Shown in pieces: positions 18,130 through 26,309 of a DNA stretch of 64,000 nt. Numbering within the stretch: position 1 is the first letter of the stretch; every line of letters starts with the position of its first letter. The translations under genes and the position numbers were made by a program. Location: positions 33,715 to 97,714 of the forward strand of contig CALGMR010000016.1 in the NCBI GenBank assembly GCA_937958815.1, written 5' to 3'. The notes under the pieces were generated by a model. It saw only the letters and a list, made by a program, of their open reading frames with translations, was not told where the DNA came from and did not search any database. The DNA comes from an uncultured Rhizobiaceae group bacterium (GTDB lineage Bacteria > Pseudomonadota > Alphaproteobacteria > Rhizobiales > Rhizobiaceae).

Positions 18130-19442
18130 ACGCTCTTACTCCGGTCAATCAAATGCATATACGATCCCATCACACGGCCTACCCTCAAACCAGCGTCAGC
18201 GAATCGTTCTCCACGGGCATCTTGTAACGAAAACAAACGCGGCGCATCACCTTCCTCCACAACCGTGGAATAGTGAAACTCATGAGCAGTGAATTGCACA
18301 CCTTTTGCACCAAAAGGAACGGCCTCAATCAGATCAGTTTTTCGATAGCCCAAATGCAATTTCCTTTCCGCAAAACTGGTTGTTAGCGGCAGGAGGTTGG
18401 CCATTTTATGACGAACACCATTTGCGTCCACCAAACCTTCGCCCAAAACCATATAGCCCCCGCATTCTCCAAAAATACAGCAACCTTGGTCTTTGGCTTT
18501 ACGCAAACCTGACAGAAACACATCATTGCCTGCGATTTGTCCAGCGTGCAATTCTGGATAACCACCGGGCAGATAAACCGCATCACAGCCCGCTTGTGGC
18601 GCCTCATTGTCCAAAGGTGAAAAGAAGCTCAATTCCACACCCGTATCATGCCAACTTTGGATAAGGTGCGGATATGAAAACGCAAATGCCGTGTCGCGCC
18701 CTACCGCAATGCGTTGGCCCAACGGTAAGATAGGCGAATGTGTTGTTGTGCACGAGCCACCTTTGCCACCATGCGAAACGATTGCATCAATATCTACGCC
18801 CTGCTCCACCACATCAGCGGCATGATCGATGAAAGCCTCCAGATCAGAATGTTCGTGCGCTTGAACCAGACCAAGGTGGCGCGATGGCAATTCCAATGTT
18901 TTGTCTCGGCCGATTGCGCCCAGAACAGGCATTGAAATTGCGTCAAGCGCATCTCTCAACATCGCCTCGTGGCGGGAACTGCCAACCTTGTTGAGAATGA
19001 CACCACAGACGCGAATATCTGGTCGGAAGTCTCTAAACCCCAACACCAGCGCGGCAATGGAATGGGACTGTTTTGCAGCATCCACAACCACGACCACGGG
19101 CAAATCCAACATACGCGCTAGATCAGCCGCGGAACCAGTGCCGTCTGCAGCCCCATCAAAAAGCCCCATCATGGCTTCTATAAGCAGAAAACTATCTTTT
19201 CGATCAGCAAGCGATTGAAGCAGTTGCGGGCGCATGGCCCATGGGTCAAGATTGAAACTCTCAACACCGCAAGCCGCTTGGTGGAAAGCCGGATCAATAA
19301 AATCTGGGCCAGCTTTGGCGGGTGCAACGCTGATACCTCGGCGTTTTATGGCACGCAGAAGCCCAAGTGTAATTGTGGTTTTGCCACTGCCAGATTGCGG
19401 CGCTGCAACAACACAACCCCGTTGATCAAATTCAGATTTCAC
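18126..19442 (-). CDS. cobB: Hydrogenobyrinic/cobyrinic acid a,c-diamide synthase
   Basis: A 438-residue glutamine- and ATP-dependent amidase that amidates the a and c side chains. It has an N-terminal dethiobiotin-synthetase-like domain (P-loop APQSGSGKTT, about 14-23, and the DFIDPAFH loop) and a C-terminal class I glutamine amidotransferase domain with the nucleophile in FGECGGYMVLG and a histidine in EFHYS. The same fold serves both pathway versions (CobB on the cobalt-free, CbiA on the cobalt-loaded ring), so this gene does not settle when cobalt enters. The stop lies four bases from cobC's start overlap; cobA ends only three bases upstream. Confidence 0.93.
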   Translation of the reverse strand: MKSEFDQRGCVVAAPQSGSGKTTITLGLLRAIKRRGISVAPAKAGPDFIDPAFHQAACGVESFNLDPWAMRPQLLQSLADRKDSFLLIEAMMGLFDGAADGTGSAADLARMLDLPVVVVVDAAKQSHSIAALVLGFRDFRPDIRVCGVILNKVGSSRHEAMLRDALDAISMPVLGAIGRDKTLELPSRHLGLVQAHEHSDLEAFIDHAADVVEQGVDIDAIVSHGGKGGSCTTTHSPILPLGQRIAVGRDTAFAFSYPHLIQSWHDTGVELSFFSPLDNEAPQAGCDAVYLPGGYPELHAGQIAGNDVFLSGLRKAKDQGCCIFGECGGYMVLGEGLVDANGVRHKMANLLPLTTSFAERKLHLGYRKTDLIEAVPFGAKGVQFTAHEFHYSTVVEEGDAPRLFSLQDARGERFADAGLRVGRVMGSYMHLIDRSKSV

Positions 19443-19445
19443 GGA

Positions 19446-20282
19446 TTAAGCGCTTTCGGCAGATTGACGATTGCCCAGTGGATCAGTTTCCAAAATGCGT
19501 CCATTGAGTGCGCCAAGCCAATCAAGGGCGGAACGCAGTTTTACAACTTCGCCGAGAACAACGATTGCAGGCGGGGCAAGACCGAGCGCTTCCAAATCCC
19601 CCAAATTTCCCAGCGTGGTTTCGTGTACCTGCATTTTTGGCGTGGTTGCATTGCAAACGAAGGCCATAGGCTCATTGGGAGAACGGCCAGCTGCCAGCAA
19701 CTTATCAGCTATGGAATGTGCGTGTTTCATGGCCATATACATCACGATAACTGGCGAACCCGTAGCCACAGATTGCCAATCAATCGCGTCTGGCACCACA
19801 CCACCAGCATCATGCCCCGTGAGAAATGTGACATTGTGGTTGGTGTCACGGTGGGTGACCGGAATTCCGGCATACGCCAAACCGCCAATGCCCGCAGAAA
19901 TGCCGGGCACGATGCGAAACGGAATTTGATGTTCCACAAGGGTCAAGGCTTCTTCTCCACCACGACCAAAAACAAATGGATCACCGCCCTTCAGGCGACA
20001 GACTTTCTTGCCCGCACGTGCAAGTTCCACCAATCGAAGTGAAATATCACGCTGTTTTGCTGAGGGTTTTCCGCCACGCTTTCCGGCGTATTCACGCGTT
20101 GCCTTGGGGTTTGCAAAATCCAGGATGCTCTCGTCTACCAACGCATCATACACCAGCACATCAGCTTGTTTCAGCGCATTGACCGCATGAAGTGTCAACA
20201 AGCCCGGATCACCCGGCCCAGCACCAACCAGCCAGACCCAGCCAGCTTCAAAATTCGGCAATGATGACAACGCAGTTTCCAT
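19446..20282 (-). CDS. cobA: Uroporphyrinogen-III C-methyltransferase
   Basis: SAM-dependent enzyme that methylates C2 and C7 of uroporphyrinogen III to precorrin-2, the entry to siroheme and B12. It is the short single-domain type (278 residues from ATG 20282), without the CysG dehydrogenase part. Motifs: VGAGPGDPGLLTL near the N-terminus, GKRGGK, the SAM loop GGDPFVFGRGGEE, and GIPVTHRD. The frame extends to 20354, but the added residues are not family-like. No start in this stretch has a good ribosome site, so the N-terminus is uncertain. It is divergent from cbiD with about 74 bases between, too short for a B12 riboswitch on either side. Confidence 0.92.
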   Translation of the reverse strand: METALSSLPNFEAGWVWLVGAGPGDPGLLTLHAVNALKQADVLVYDALVDESILDFANPKATREYAGKRGGKPSAKQRDISLRLVELARAGKKVCRLKGGDPFVFGRGGEEALTLVEHQIPFRIVPGISAGIGGLAYAGIPVTHRDTNHNVTFLTGHDAGGVVPDAIDWQSVATGSPVIVMYMAMKHAHSIADKLLAAGRSPNEPMAFVCNATTPKMQVHETTLGNLGDLEALGLAPPAIVVLGEVVKLRSALDWLGALNGRILETDPLGNRQSAESA

Positions 20283-20356
20283 AAATCGAGTATGCGACAA
20301 TCGCATAATAAAAACCATAGCTTTTACGCCAAACAGATGTCGCCTATAAGCCATTT

Positions 20357-21466
20357 ATGACAGTTGAACACACAGAAAAAAAAGAAGGCCAGCTTGAACG
20401 AGGCTGGACCACAGGTGCGTGCGCCACTGCCGCAACAAAAGCTGCCCTTATAGCTTTGATCACGGGTGAATTTCCCGACCCCGTGGCCATTCTTTTGCCC
20501 AAGGGCGAGGCACCCCATTTCGCCTTATGTTACGAAGGGATAAATGACAGCGGCGCTTATGCAGCTATTGTCAAAGATGCAGGTGATGACCCTGACGTGA
20601 CCCATGGTGCAACGATTATTTCTCACGTCGTCCCCCTGCCCGAAGGATCTGGCGTGGTGTTCAAAGCGGGAGAAGGCGTTGGCACGGTCACCAAAGAGGG
20701 GTTGCCCATCCCTCCTGGTGAACCTGCAATCAACCCCGTGCCGCGCCAAATGATGCGGGATGTTGTGGGCGAAATTTGCGCGGAGCACATGTTGCCACCC
20801 GATGTACAAATAACAATCTCCATTCCCAATGGCGAAGAAATTGCCAAACAGACATGGAACCCCCGCCTCGGCATTGTGGGCGGATTGTCAATTCTCGGTA
20901 CAACAGGCGTTGTCCATCCGTTTTCGTGTTCTGCATGGATACACTCGATCCACCGCGGCATTGACGTTGCGCGAGCAGCCAAATTTGACCGTGTGATTGC
21001 TGCGACGGGTTCCACATCAGAACAGGCAGCCCAAGATATTTACAAACTCGATGCAACAGCCTTGATCGATATGGGCGATTTTACTGGCGGAATGTTGAAA
21101 TATATTCGCAAACATCCCGTGCCCAACATTACCATTGCCGGCGGCTTTGCCAAACTGACCAAAATGGCGCAAGGCGCGCTAGACCTCCATTCAGGGCGCA
21201 GCCAAGTAGACTTTGAATGGTTGGCAAAACAGGCCGGGACGCTGGATGAAAGCGGCAAGTTGAATCAAAAACTGAAGGACAAGATTCTAAATGCGAACAC
21301 TGCTGCAGAAGTCCTTAGTTTGACTCAGGAAATCGGATTAAACCTCCCAGAACTAGTAGCCCAAAAAGCCCACGAGACGGCTGTTGAGACGTTGCGCGGC
21401 GCAGAAGTGAATGTAGAGATCATGGTGGTTGATCGCCAAGGCAAGGTTCTTGCGCGCCATGGGTGA
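20357..21466 (+). CDS. cbiD: Cobalt-precorrin-5B C1-methyltransferase
   Basis: A 369-residue CbiD protein that methylates C1 of the corrin ring. It is the route used with CbiG in the oxygen-independent pathway, and replaces CobF, which is not in this window. Typical stretches are RGWTTGACATAATKAAL (about 15-31), PVGTI-like GEGVGTVTKEGLPIPPGEPAINPVPRQM, GTTGVVHPFS and the AATGSTSEQAA motif. The cobK start lies inside its last eight bases, showing coupling. It heads the rightward group cbiD-cobK-P450. Confidence 0.94.
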   Translation: MTVEHTEKKEGQLERGWTTGACATAATKAALIALITGEFPDPVAILLPKGEAPHFALCYEGINDSGAYAAIVKDAGDDPDVTHGATIISHVVPLPEGSGVVFKAGEGVGTVTKEGLPIPPGEPAINPVPRQMMRDVVGEICAEHMLPPDVQITISIPNGEEIAKQTWNPRLGIVGGLSILGTTGVVHPFSCSAWIHSIHRGIDVARAAKFDRVIAATGSTSEQAAQDIYKLDATALIDMGDFTGGMLKYIRKHPVPNITIAGGFAKLTKMAQGALDLHSGRSQVDFEWLAKQAGTLDESGKLNQKLKDKILNANTAAEVLSLTQEIGLNLPELVAQKAHETAVETLRGAEVNVEIMVVDRQGKVLARHG

Positions 21467-22136
21467 GCGGATACTCATTCTTGGAGGCACGAAAGAAGCT
21501 GCCGAACTTGCGGCGCTTTTGGTCAGCGAAAAACATGACGTCACCACATCGCTTGCAGGCAGAACAAAGGAGCCCAAACCCGTTAAAGGCAAAACACGCA
21601 TTGGCGGTTTTGGCGGCGCGGATGGTCTGGCGAAATGGATTGCGGAAAACGAGATTGACCGCCTTATTGATGCCACGCACCCTTTTGCCGAAAACATCAG
21701 CCAAAATGCACGTCTCGCTGCCAGAAAAACAGGGGTCAAATTTGAGGCTAGACAACGTCCCGCTTGGGCCATTCAGTCCGATGACAATTGGGAACTTGTT
21801 GCAAATTTGGAAACGGCTATGCAGGTCATTCCAAAAAATGCCCGTGTGTTGCTGGCATTGGGGTCTCAGCACATCAAGCCTTTCGCCGATCGTCAAGACG
21901 TACACTTTGTCATTCGAATGATCGATCCACCCGCAGAGTACCTCCCGTTCAAATCCTACACCGAGTTGTTTCAACGCCCCTCACCAGAGTGGCAAGTGGA
22001 GGCCGAGATGCTCAAAGAGCACAACATCACCCACATCGTTTGCCGAAATTCCGGTGGTAGAGGCGCATATGCAAAGATTGAAGCCGCTCGCAATCTTGGT
22101 CTGCCCGTCATCATGATCGAAAGGCTGACGCCATGA
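21459..22136 (+). CDS. cobK: Precorrin-6A / cobalt-precorrin-6A reductase
   Basis: A 225-residue NADPH-dependent reductase of the CobK/CbiJ family, acting on the macrocycle after ring contraction. Visible: the N-terminal nucleotide-binding motif LILGGTKEAAELA, the IDATHPFAENIS motif (with conserved His), the RPAW element, LALGSQHI, and the C-terminal CRNSGGRGAYAKIEAAR with GLPVIMIERL, all diagnostic. ATG 21459 overlaps the cbiD stop by eight bases, and its own stop overlaps the P450 start in ATGA. The three genes are therefore one translational unit. Confidence 0.92.
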   Translation: MGERILILGGTKEAAELAALLVSEKHDVTTSLAGRTKEPKPVKGKTRIGGFGGADGLAKWIAENEIDRLIDATHPFAENISQNARLAARKTGVKFEARQRPAWAIQSDDNWELVANLETAMQVIPKNARVLLALGSQHIKPFADRQDVHFVIRMIDPPAEYLPFKSYTELFQRPSPEWQVEAEMLKEHNITHIVCRNSGGRGAYAKIEAARNLGLPVIMIERLTP

Positions 22137-23284
22137 AGCCGCCAATCTTTGAAATCGACCCGAAGAACTTTTGGCAAAATCCATACCCTGCACTTGCCAA
22201 GATGCGCAAAACATCCCCGATTTGTTTCGTACCGCAGCTTAACGCCACGCTTTTCACCAAACGCGATGATATTTTCACCTGTGAGAAAATGATCGACGTG
22301 TTTTCCTCCGACCAACCAGGCGGATTGATGACTGTTCTCATGGGCGAGAACATGATGCGTAAAGATGGCGAACAACATTTGCTTGAACGCAAACAGACAT
22401 TTCCAGCACTGTCTCCCCGTACTGTGCGGGACTTATGGAAGGCCAAGTTTCAGCATCACACGACTGAAATCATCGCAAGCTTTCGTGAAAGGCCAACGAT
22501 CGATCTGGTGACCGACTACGCCATGCCCGTTTCAGCCCATGCATTGCGTCACATCACAGGACTGACCAATCTGAAACCCGAGGAAATGGATTTCGCATCC
22601 CAAGGTATGATTGATGGCGTTGGCAATTATGCGGGCGACCCAGAGATCGAAAAACGCTGCCATACAGCCACCAAACTTATCGACGATGCCATAGACGACA
22701 TGATGGCCGCAGGCACCGCAGACCCATCCAGCATGGTGAGTGTTCTGACCCAAACAGATCAACCCATGGACAGCATTCGCGCCAACATCAAACTAGCAAT
22801 CAGCGGCGGACAAAACGAACCGCGCGATGCTATTGCAGGAGCCGTGTCGGCATTGCTGTCCCACCCCCAGCAATTGGACGCCATTCGCACGGGCGAAAAC
22901 ACATGGCTTCAAGCCTTTGAAGAATATGCACGCTGGATGTCCCCCATTGGCATGTCACCGCGCCGGGTTGCAAAACACTTTGTATGGAATGGCATTGAAC
23001 TTAAACCGGAAAGCCGCGTGTTTTTCATGTTCGGTTCCGCAAACCGCGATGAGAGCATTTTCGAAAAACCTGACCATTTCGACATTTCCAGAGACACCGC
23101 AAAAGCCATTTCATTTGGTGCGGGTCCGCACTTCTGCGCAGGCGCGGCAGCGTCGAGAACGCTCATAGCCGAAGTCGCACTGCCCATGCTGTTCAACGCG
23201 TTTCCAGACATGTGCCTGGCGAAGCCAACCCAATACGGCGGCTGGGCTTTTCGCGGACCTTTAAGGGTTGAATTACATCTGTAG
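22133..23284 (+). CDS. Cytochrome P450 coupled to cobalamin genes
   Basis: A soluble 383-residue P450. Seen: heme loop FGAGPHFCAG with Cys335, K-helix EYAR (ExxR), and an I-helix SGGQNEPRDA in which the conserved oxygen-activating threonine is replaced, as in the P450 at 3595-4782; the two proteins are clear paralogues. The gene overlaps the cobK stop by four bases and has an AGG-containing ribosome site, so it is made together with CbiD and CobK. No known B12 step uses a P450. Options are an oxidative step on the corrin ring in place of CobG/CobZ, corrinoid modification or salvage, or an unrelated passenger. Its redox partners are not in the window. Confidence 0.88.
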   Translation: MKPPIFEIDPKNFWQNPYPALAKMRKTSPICFVPQLNATLFTKRDDIFTCEKMIDVFSSDQPGGLMTVLMGENMMRKDGEQHLLERKQTFPALSPRTVRDLWKAKFQHHTTEIIASFRERPTIDLVTDYAMPVSAHALRHITGLTNLKPEEMDFASQGMIDGVGNYAGDPEIEKRCHTATKLIDDAIDDMMAAGTADPSSMVSVLTQTDQPMDSIRANIKLAISGGQNEPRDAIAGAVSALLSHPQQLDAIRTGENTWLQAFEEYARWMSPIGMSPRRVAKHFVWNGIELKPESRVFFMFGSANRDESIFEKPDHFDISRDTAKAISFGAGPHFCAGAAASRTLIAEVALPMLFNAFPDMCLAKPTQYGGWAFRGPLRVELHL

Positions 23285-23468
23285 TTGTGGACCTATTTTA
23301 CCCAACGAAAGTCCTCACAGTTAGAATTCACGGACTATGCGAAGTCCAAATCGTTTATTTTTTGTGACTACCCAAGCCATTGCATCTATGGGCTTGTTAA
23401 TAAAATTCTCAATTTTTCAAAGTAGTATCCCAACCTTGCGGCGTATCGACGAGACTTATGGGATCATT

Positions 23469-24980
23469 ATGAAGAAAGCAGGGTTATTTAAGTTCAAACA
23501 CAGTGAACACACACTGGCACTGAACCATTTGTTTGCATTTTCCGTCATTTATTGCGTCTACGCACAACAAGTGTGCCCAATCTTGTCTACAAAACAATTT
23601 GTTGGTGTCTGGCTCCCTGCCCTAACAGTTTTAGGTGCCCAGTTTGCATTGCGTTTGTTTTTCCATCCAATTTTGCAAGGACATCGGGTAGACAAATGTT
23701 TGCGCCGCTCTTTTTGGTTTGACTACTCAAGTTTCTTGTTTGGCGCAGTTGCACTGACGTTTGCAAATGAATTGCTGTTCAACCTTCCACTTGAAAGTCA
23801 TTTGAAGGTTTCTGTCTCTTTCCTAGCGCTTGGGTTTTACATCACGCTCGATCTCTCTTTGAACAGAGAATACCAACACAGCAAAAAGATGGTCGAGGAC
23901 GGTGAAGACTTTCCCAGCCAAGGTCGGTCTATGCCTTTCACGCAGAAGTTCCTTTTCTTCTCCATCTTGAATCTACTTGTATTGGCTACAGCTTCAGGCC
24001 TCGTTGTATACAAAGATGTTCTGTACGCTGCTAAAAAAGGGTCGAATGGTGGGTTAACCGAAATCGCGATTATGACAGAAGTCTTTTTCGTCGTCATGGT
24101 TCTCTGCGCTTACATTGTTCGTGTGATTTTTCTGTATTCTCGCAATATGAAGTTCTCAATCGAATGCGAGCGCAACGCCTTATCCAACGTGGTGAACGGC
24201 AAATTGGACGAACAAGCACCCATTCTTTCTGGCGATGAATTTGGTCAAATGGCAAGGCTCACCAACAAAATGACCGAGCGTTTGCGCACCAATATCGCAG
24301 AATTAGAAGCCACCCAGGAAATGGCAATTCGTAGCTTGGTTTCACTTGCAGCCAAAAGAGATAATGAGACTGGCGCACATTTGGAACGCACTCAAATGTT
24401 CATAGTCGAACTTGCAGAATCCCTGTGCGACATGGGCATGTATCCAGACACTTTGTGCGGCAAGATGATCAAGCTGCTTCATCAATCTGCCCCATTGCAC
24501 GACATCGGTAAAGTTGGCATTCCAGATCACATTTTACAGAAGCCTGGAAAACTAACACCCGCAGAATTTGAAATCATGAAGACACATGCCCAAATGGGGG
24601 CCGATGCATTGCGTGATGCAGATCAGGTTTCCAATGGAGCGAGCTACCTGTCTGTTGCGCGTGAAATTGCTGAAACGCATCATGAACGTTGGGACGGAAA
24701 AGGATATCCAAACGGATTGGCAGGGAGAGAAATTCCCCTCTCAGGTCGTTTGATGGCGGTTGCTGACGTATATGATGCCCTGCGCTCAAAACGCGCGTAC
24801 AAGTCCTCAATGAGCCACGCAAAGGCTGTGAGCATCATTAATGATGGTCGTGGTTCCCACTTTGACCCTGATATTGTAGATGCATTTAACAGAGTGGCCC
24901 ACAAGTTTGAAATCATCAGCGCAAAACACTTGGACGATGAGGATCAGCCCGTTGCTGTCAAATTGGGCAAAGCTGCGTAA
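23469..24980 (+). CDS. Membrane-bound HD-GYP domain protein, likely c-di-GMP phosphodiesterase
   Basis: A 503-residue sensor-type protein. The N-terminal half has about six hydrophobic segments forming a membrane domain I cannot name. A HAMP-like and coiled-coil linker follows (from RNMKFSIECERNAL to NIAELEATQE). The C-terminal third is an HD-GYP domain with the metal motif HDIGKVGIPDHIL, the HHERWDGKGYP stretch that gives the family its name, and ADVYDALRSKRAYK. HD-GYP proteins hydrolyse cyclic di-GMP. The frame is open from 23337 (44 more residues), but ATG 23469 gives a normal cytoplasmic start. It separates the P450 from the cobM end of the other B12 operon and has no evident link to B12. 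Confidence 0.85.
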   Translation: MKKAGLFKFKHSEHTLALNHLFAFSVIYCVYAQQVCPILSTKQFVGVWLPALTVLGAQFALRLFFHPILQGHRVDKCLRRSFWFDYSSFLFGAVALTFANELLFNLPLESHLKVSVSFLALGFYITLDLSLNREYQHSKKMVEDGEDFPSQGRSMPFTQKFLFFSILNLLVLATASGLVVYKDVLYAAKKGSNGGLTEIAIMTEVFFVVMVLCAYIVRVIFLYSRNMKFSIECERNALSNVVNGKLDEQAPILSGDEFGQMARLTNKMTERLRTNIAELEATQEMAIRSLVSLAAKRDNETGAHLERTQMFIVELAESLCDMGMYPDTLCGKMIKLLHQSAPLHDIGKVGIPDHILQKPGKLTPAEFEIMKTHAQMGADALRDADQVSNGASYLSVAREIAETHHERWDGKGYPNGLAGREIPLSGRLMAVADVYDALRSKRAYKSSMSHAKAVSIINDGRGSHFDPDIVDAFNRVAHKFEIISAKHLDDEDQPVAVKLGKAA

Positions 24981-25170
24981 ACAAGTGTGCACTTGCTAAA
25001 TTTTGAAGATATTTGGAACTATTGATGCGGCGCAGACCGCACCTGGAATCCAGCTGATTGGTCTGTTAGAATTTTCAAGCAACACGTGTTCCAGCAAAAG
25101 GAAATGCATTCACATCTGGGTTTAAACTCAGTATGCTTGCGAACGTTTTCCCAATTCAACGAGACCATCC

Positions 25171-25527
25171 ATGAACGCGATCAAAAAATACTGGCCTTAC
25201 ATTTTTATCGTTCTACCAAGCCTGGCTTTTGCCGCCGCGGGTGTTGGAAAACTCTCGGGAAATGAACAAATGCATGCATCATTTGCGGCAATGGGTTTGC
25301 CAAGCTGGTTTGGCTATTTCATCGGGGCCGCTGAACTGGCAGGCGCCGTCGGTCTATATCTTGTTGGACTGCGCAAATTGGCCGCTGCCGGCCTCGCCAT
25401 AATTATGGTTGGTGGCGCCTATTTCCATATCGCATATGGCGTTCCGAGCCCTGTCCCAGCCCTCATATTGCTGGGGATGATGATTTTCGTGATTGTTTGG
25501 AATTGGCGCGGAAGAGCGGCTGCTTAA
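25171..25527 (+). CDS. DoxX-like small membrane protein
   Basis: A 118-residue integral membrane protein with four hydrophobic segments (about 9-25, 45-63, 68-86, 92-112). GVGKLSGNEQMHASFAAMGLP followed by FGYFIGAAELAGAVGL is typical of the DoxX family. Role unknown in general; family members have been linked to redox or quinone-associated complexes. It converges with cobM, the two stop codons overlapping by four bases. Confidence 0.8.
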   Translation: MNAIKKYWPYIFIVLPSLAFAAAGVGKLSGNEQMHASFAAMGLPSWFGYFIGAAELAGAVGLYLVGLRKLAAAGLAIIMVGGAYFHIAYGVPSPVPALILLGMMIFVIVWNWRGRAAA

Positions 25528-26309
25528 TCCGCAGCCACGCGTTTCTTTTTCTTTCCCACATTTCGCAGCACGTGTGAATATTCGGGATTGTATAAATCGC
25601 TGTCGCGGAATTGAACATCTCCTAAAACGGGACCAACCATGATCAGCGCAGTGCGTGTGATTTTGGCTTTGCGAACCTCTTCTTTCATCTCCGCCAAAGT
25701 GGTGCGGATGTAGAGTTCGTCGGGCCATGTGGCGCGATACGCAATGACCACTGGGCAGTCCGCACCATAATATGGCTCCAACGCTTCGCGCACATAAACC
25801 AAATTGCGTATCGACAAGTGGATCGCGAGGGTCGCGCCAGATTGACCCAATATCTCCAGCTGCTCCCCTTCTGGCATTGACGAAGCCTTGCCAGCCGTTC
25901 GGGTGATGATGACTGTTTGCGCGATTTCGGGCAGCGTGAGTTCGGTTTTTAACTTTGCAGCAACACCTGCAAAGGCCGGCACGCCGGGCACAACCTCGTA
26001 GGGAATATCCAGCGCATCAAGACGGCGCATTTGTTCGGCCACCGCCCCATAAATTGCAGGGTCGCCAGAATGCACCCGTGCAACATTTTGCCCCTGCTCA
26101 TGCGCCAAACGCATTTGTTCAACAATTGCATCCAGGTGCATGGGTGCAGTGTCCATAACCAGTGCGTCATCAGGCGCAGCAGCCACAATTTCTTCTGGCA
26201 CCAAAGAACCTGCAAACAAGCAAACTGGAGAATTTTCGATCAAACGCAAACCACGCACAGTGATAAGATCAGGCGCGCCAGGCCCTGCTCCAATAAAATA
26301 AACGGTCAT
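25524..26309 (-). CDS. cobM: Precorrin-4 / cobalt-precorrin-4 C11-methyltransferase
   Basis: A 261-residue SAM-dependent tetrapyrrole methylase (CobM/CbiF) that methylates C11. Motifs: VYFIGAGPGAPDLITVRG at the start, HSGDPAIYGAVAEQM for SAM, VVPGVPAF, and a long central region with TRTAGKASSMPEGEQL. ATG 26309 overlaps the stop of the cbiG-cobJ gene (ATGA); the longer frame to 26369 is not family-like. It is the last gene of the riboswitch-led operon. The C-terminal residues are Lys/Arg-rich. Confidence 0.93.
   Translation of the reverse strand: MTVYFIGAGPGAPDLITVRGLRLIENSPVCLFAGSLVPEEIVAAAPDDALVMDTAPMHLDAIVEQMRLAHEQGQNVARVHSGDPAIYGAVAEQMRRLDALDIPYEVVPGVPAFAGVAAKLKTELTLPEIAQTVIITRTAGKASSMPEGEQLEILGQSGATLAIHLSIRNLVYVREALEPYYGADCPVVIAYRATWPDELYIRTTLAEMKEEVRKAKITRTALIMVGPVLGDVQFRDSDLYNPEYSHVLRNVGKKKKRVAAD

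Noticed and set aside
24982..24995. Palindrome CAAGTGTGCACTTG after the HD-GYP gene
   Set aside because: Too little loop and no strong T-run for a terminator; no reason to call an operator.
25518..25536. GGCTGC/GCAGCC hairpin over the convergent DoxX and cobM stops
   Set aside because: Lies within both coding ends and the T-rich stretch is offset; not strong enough for a terminator call.
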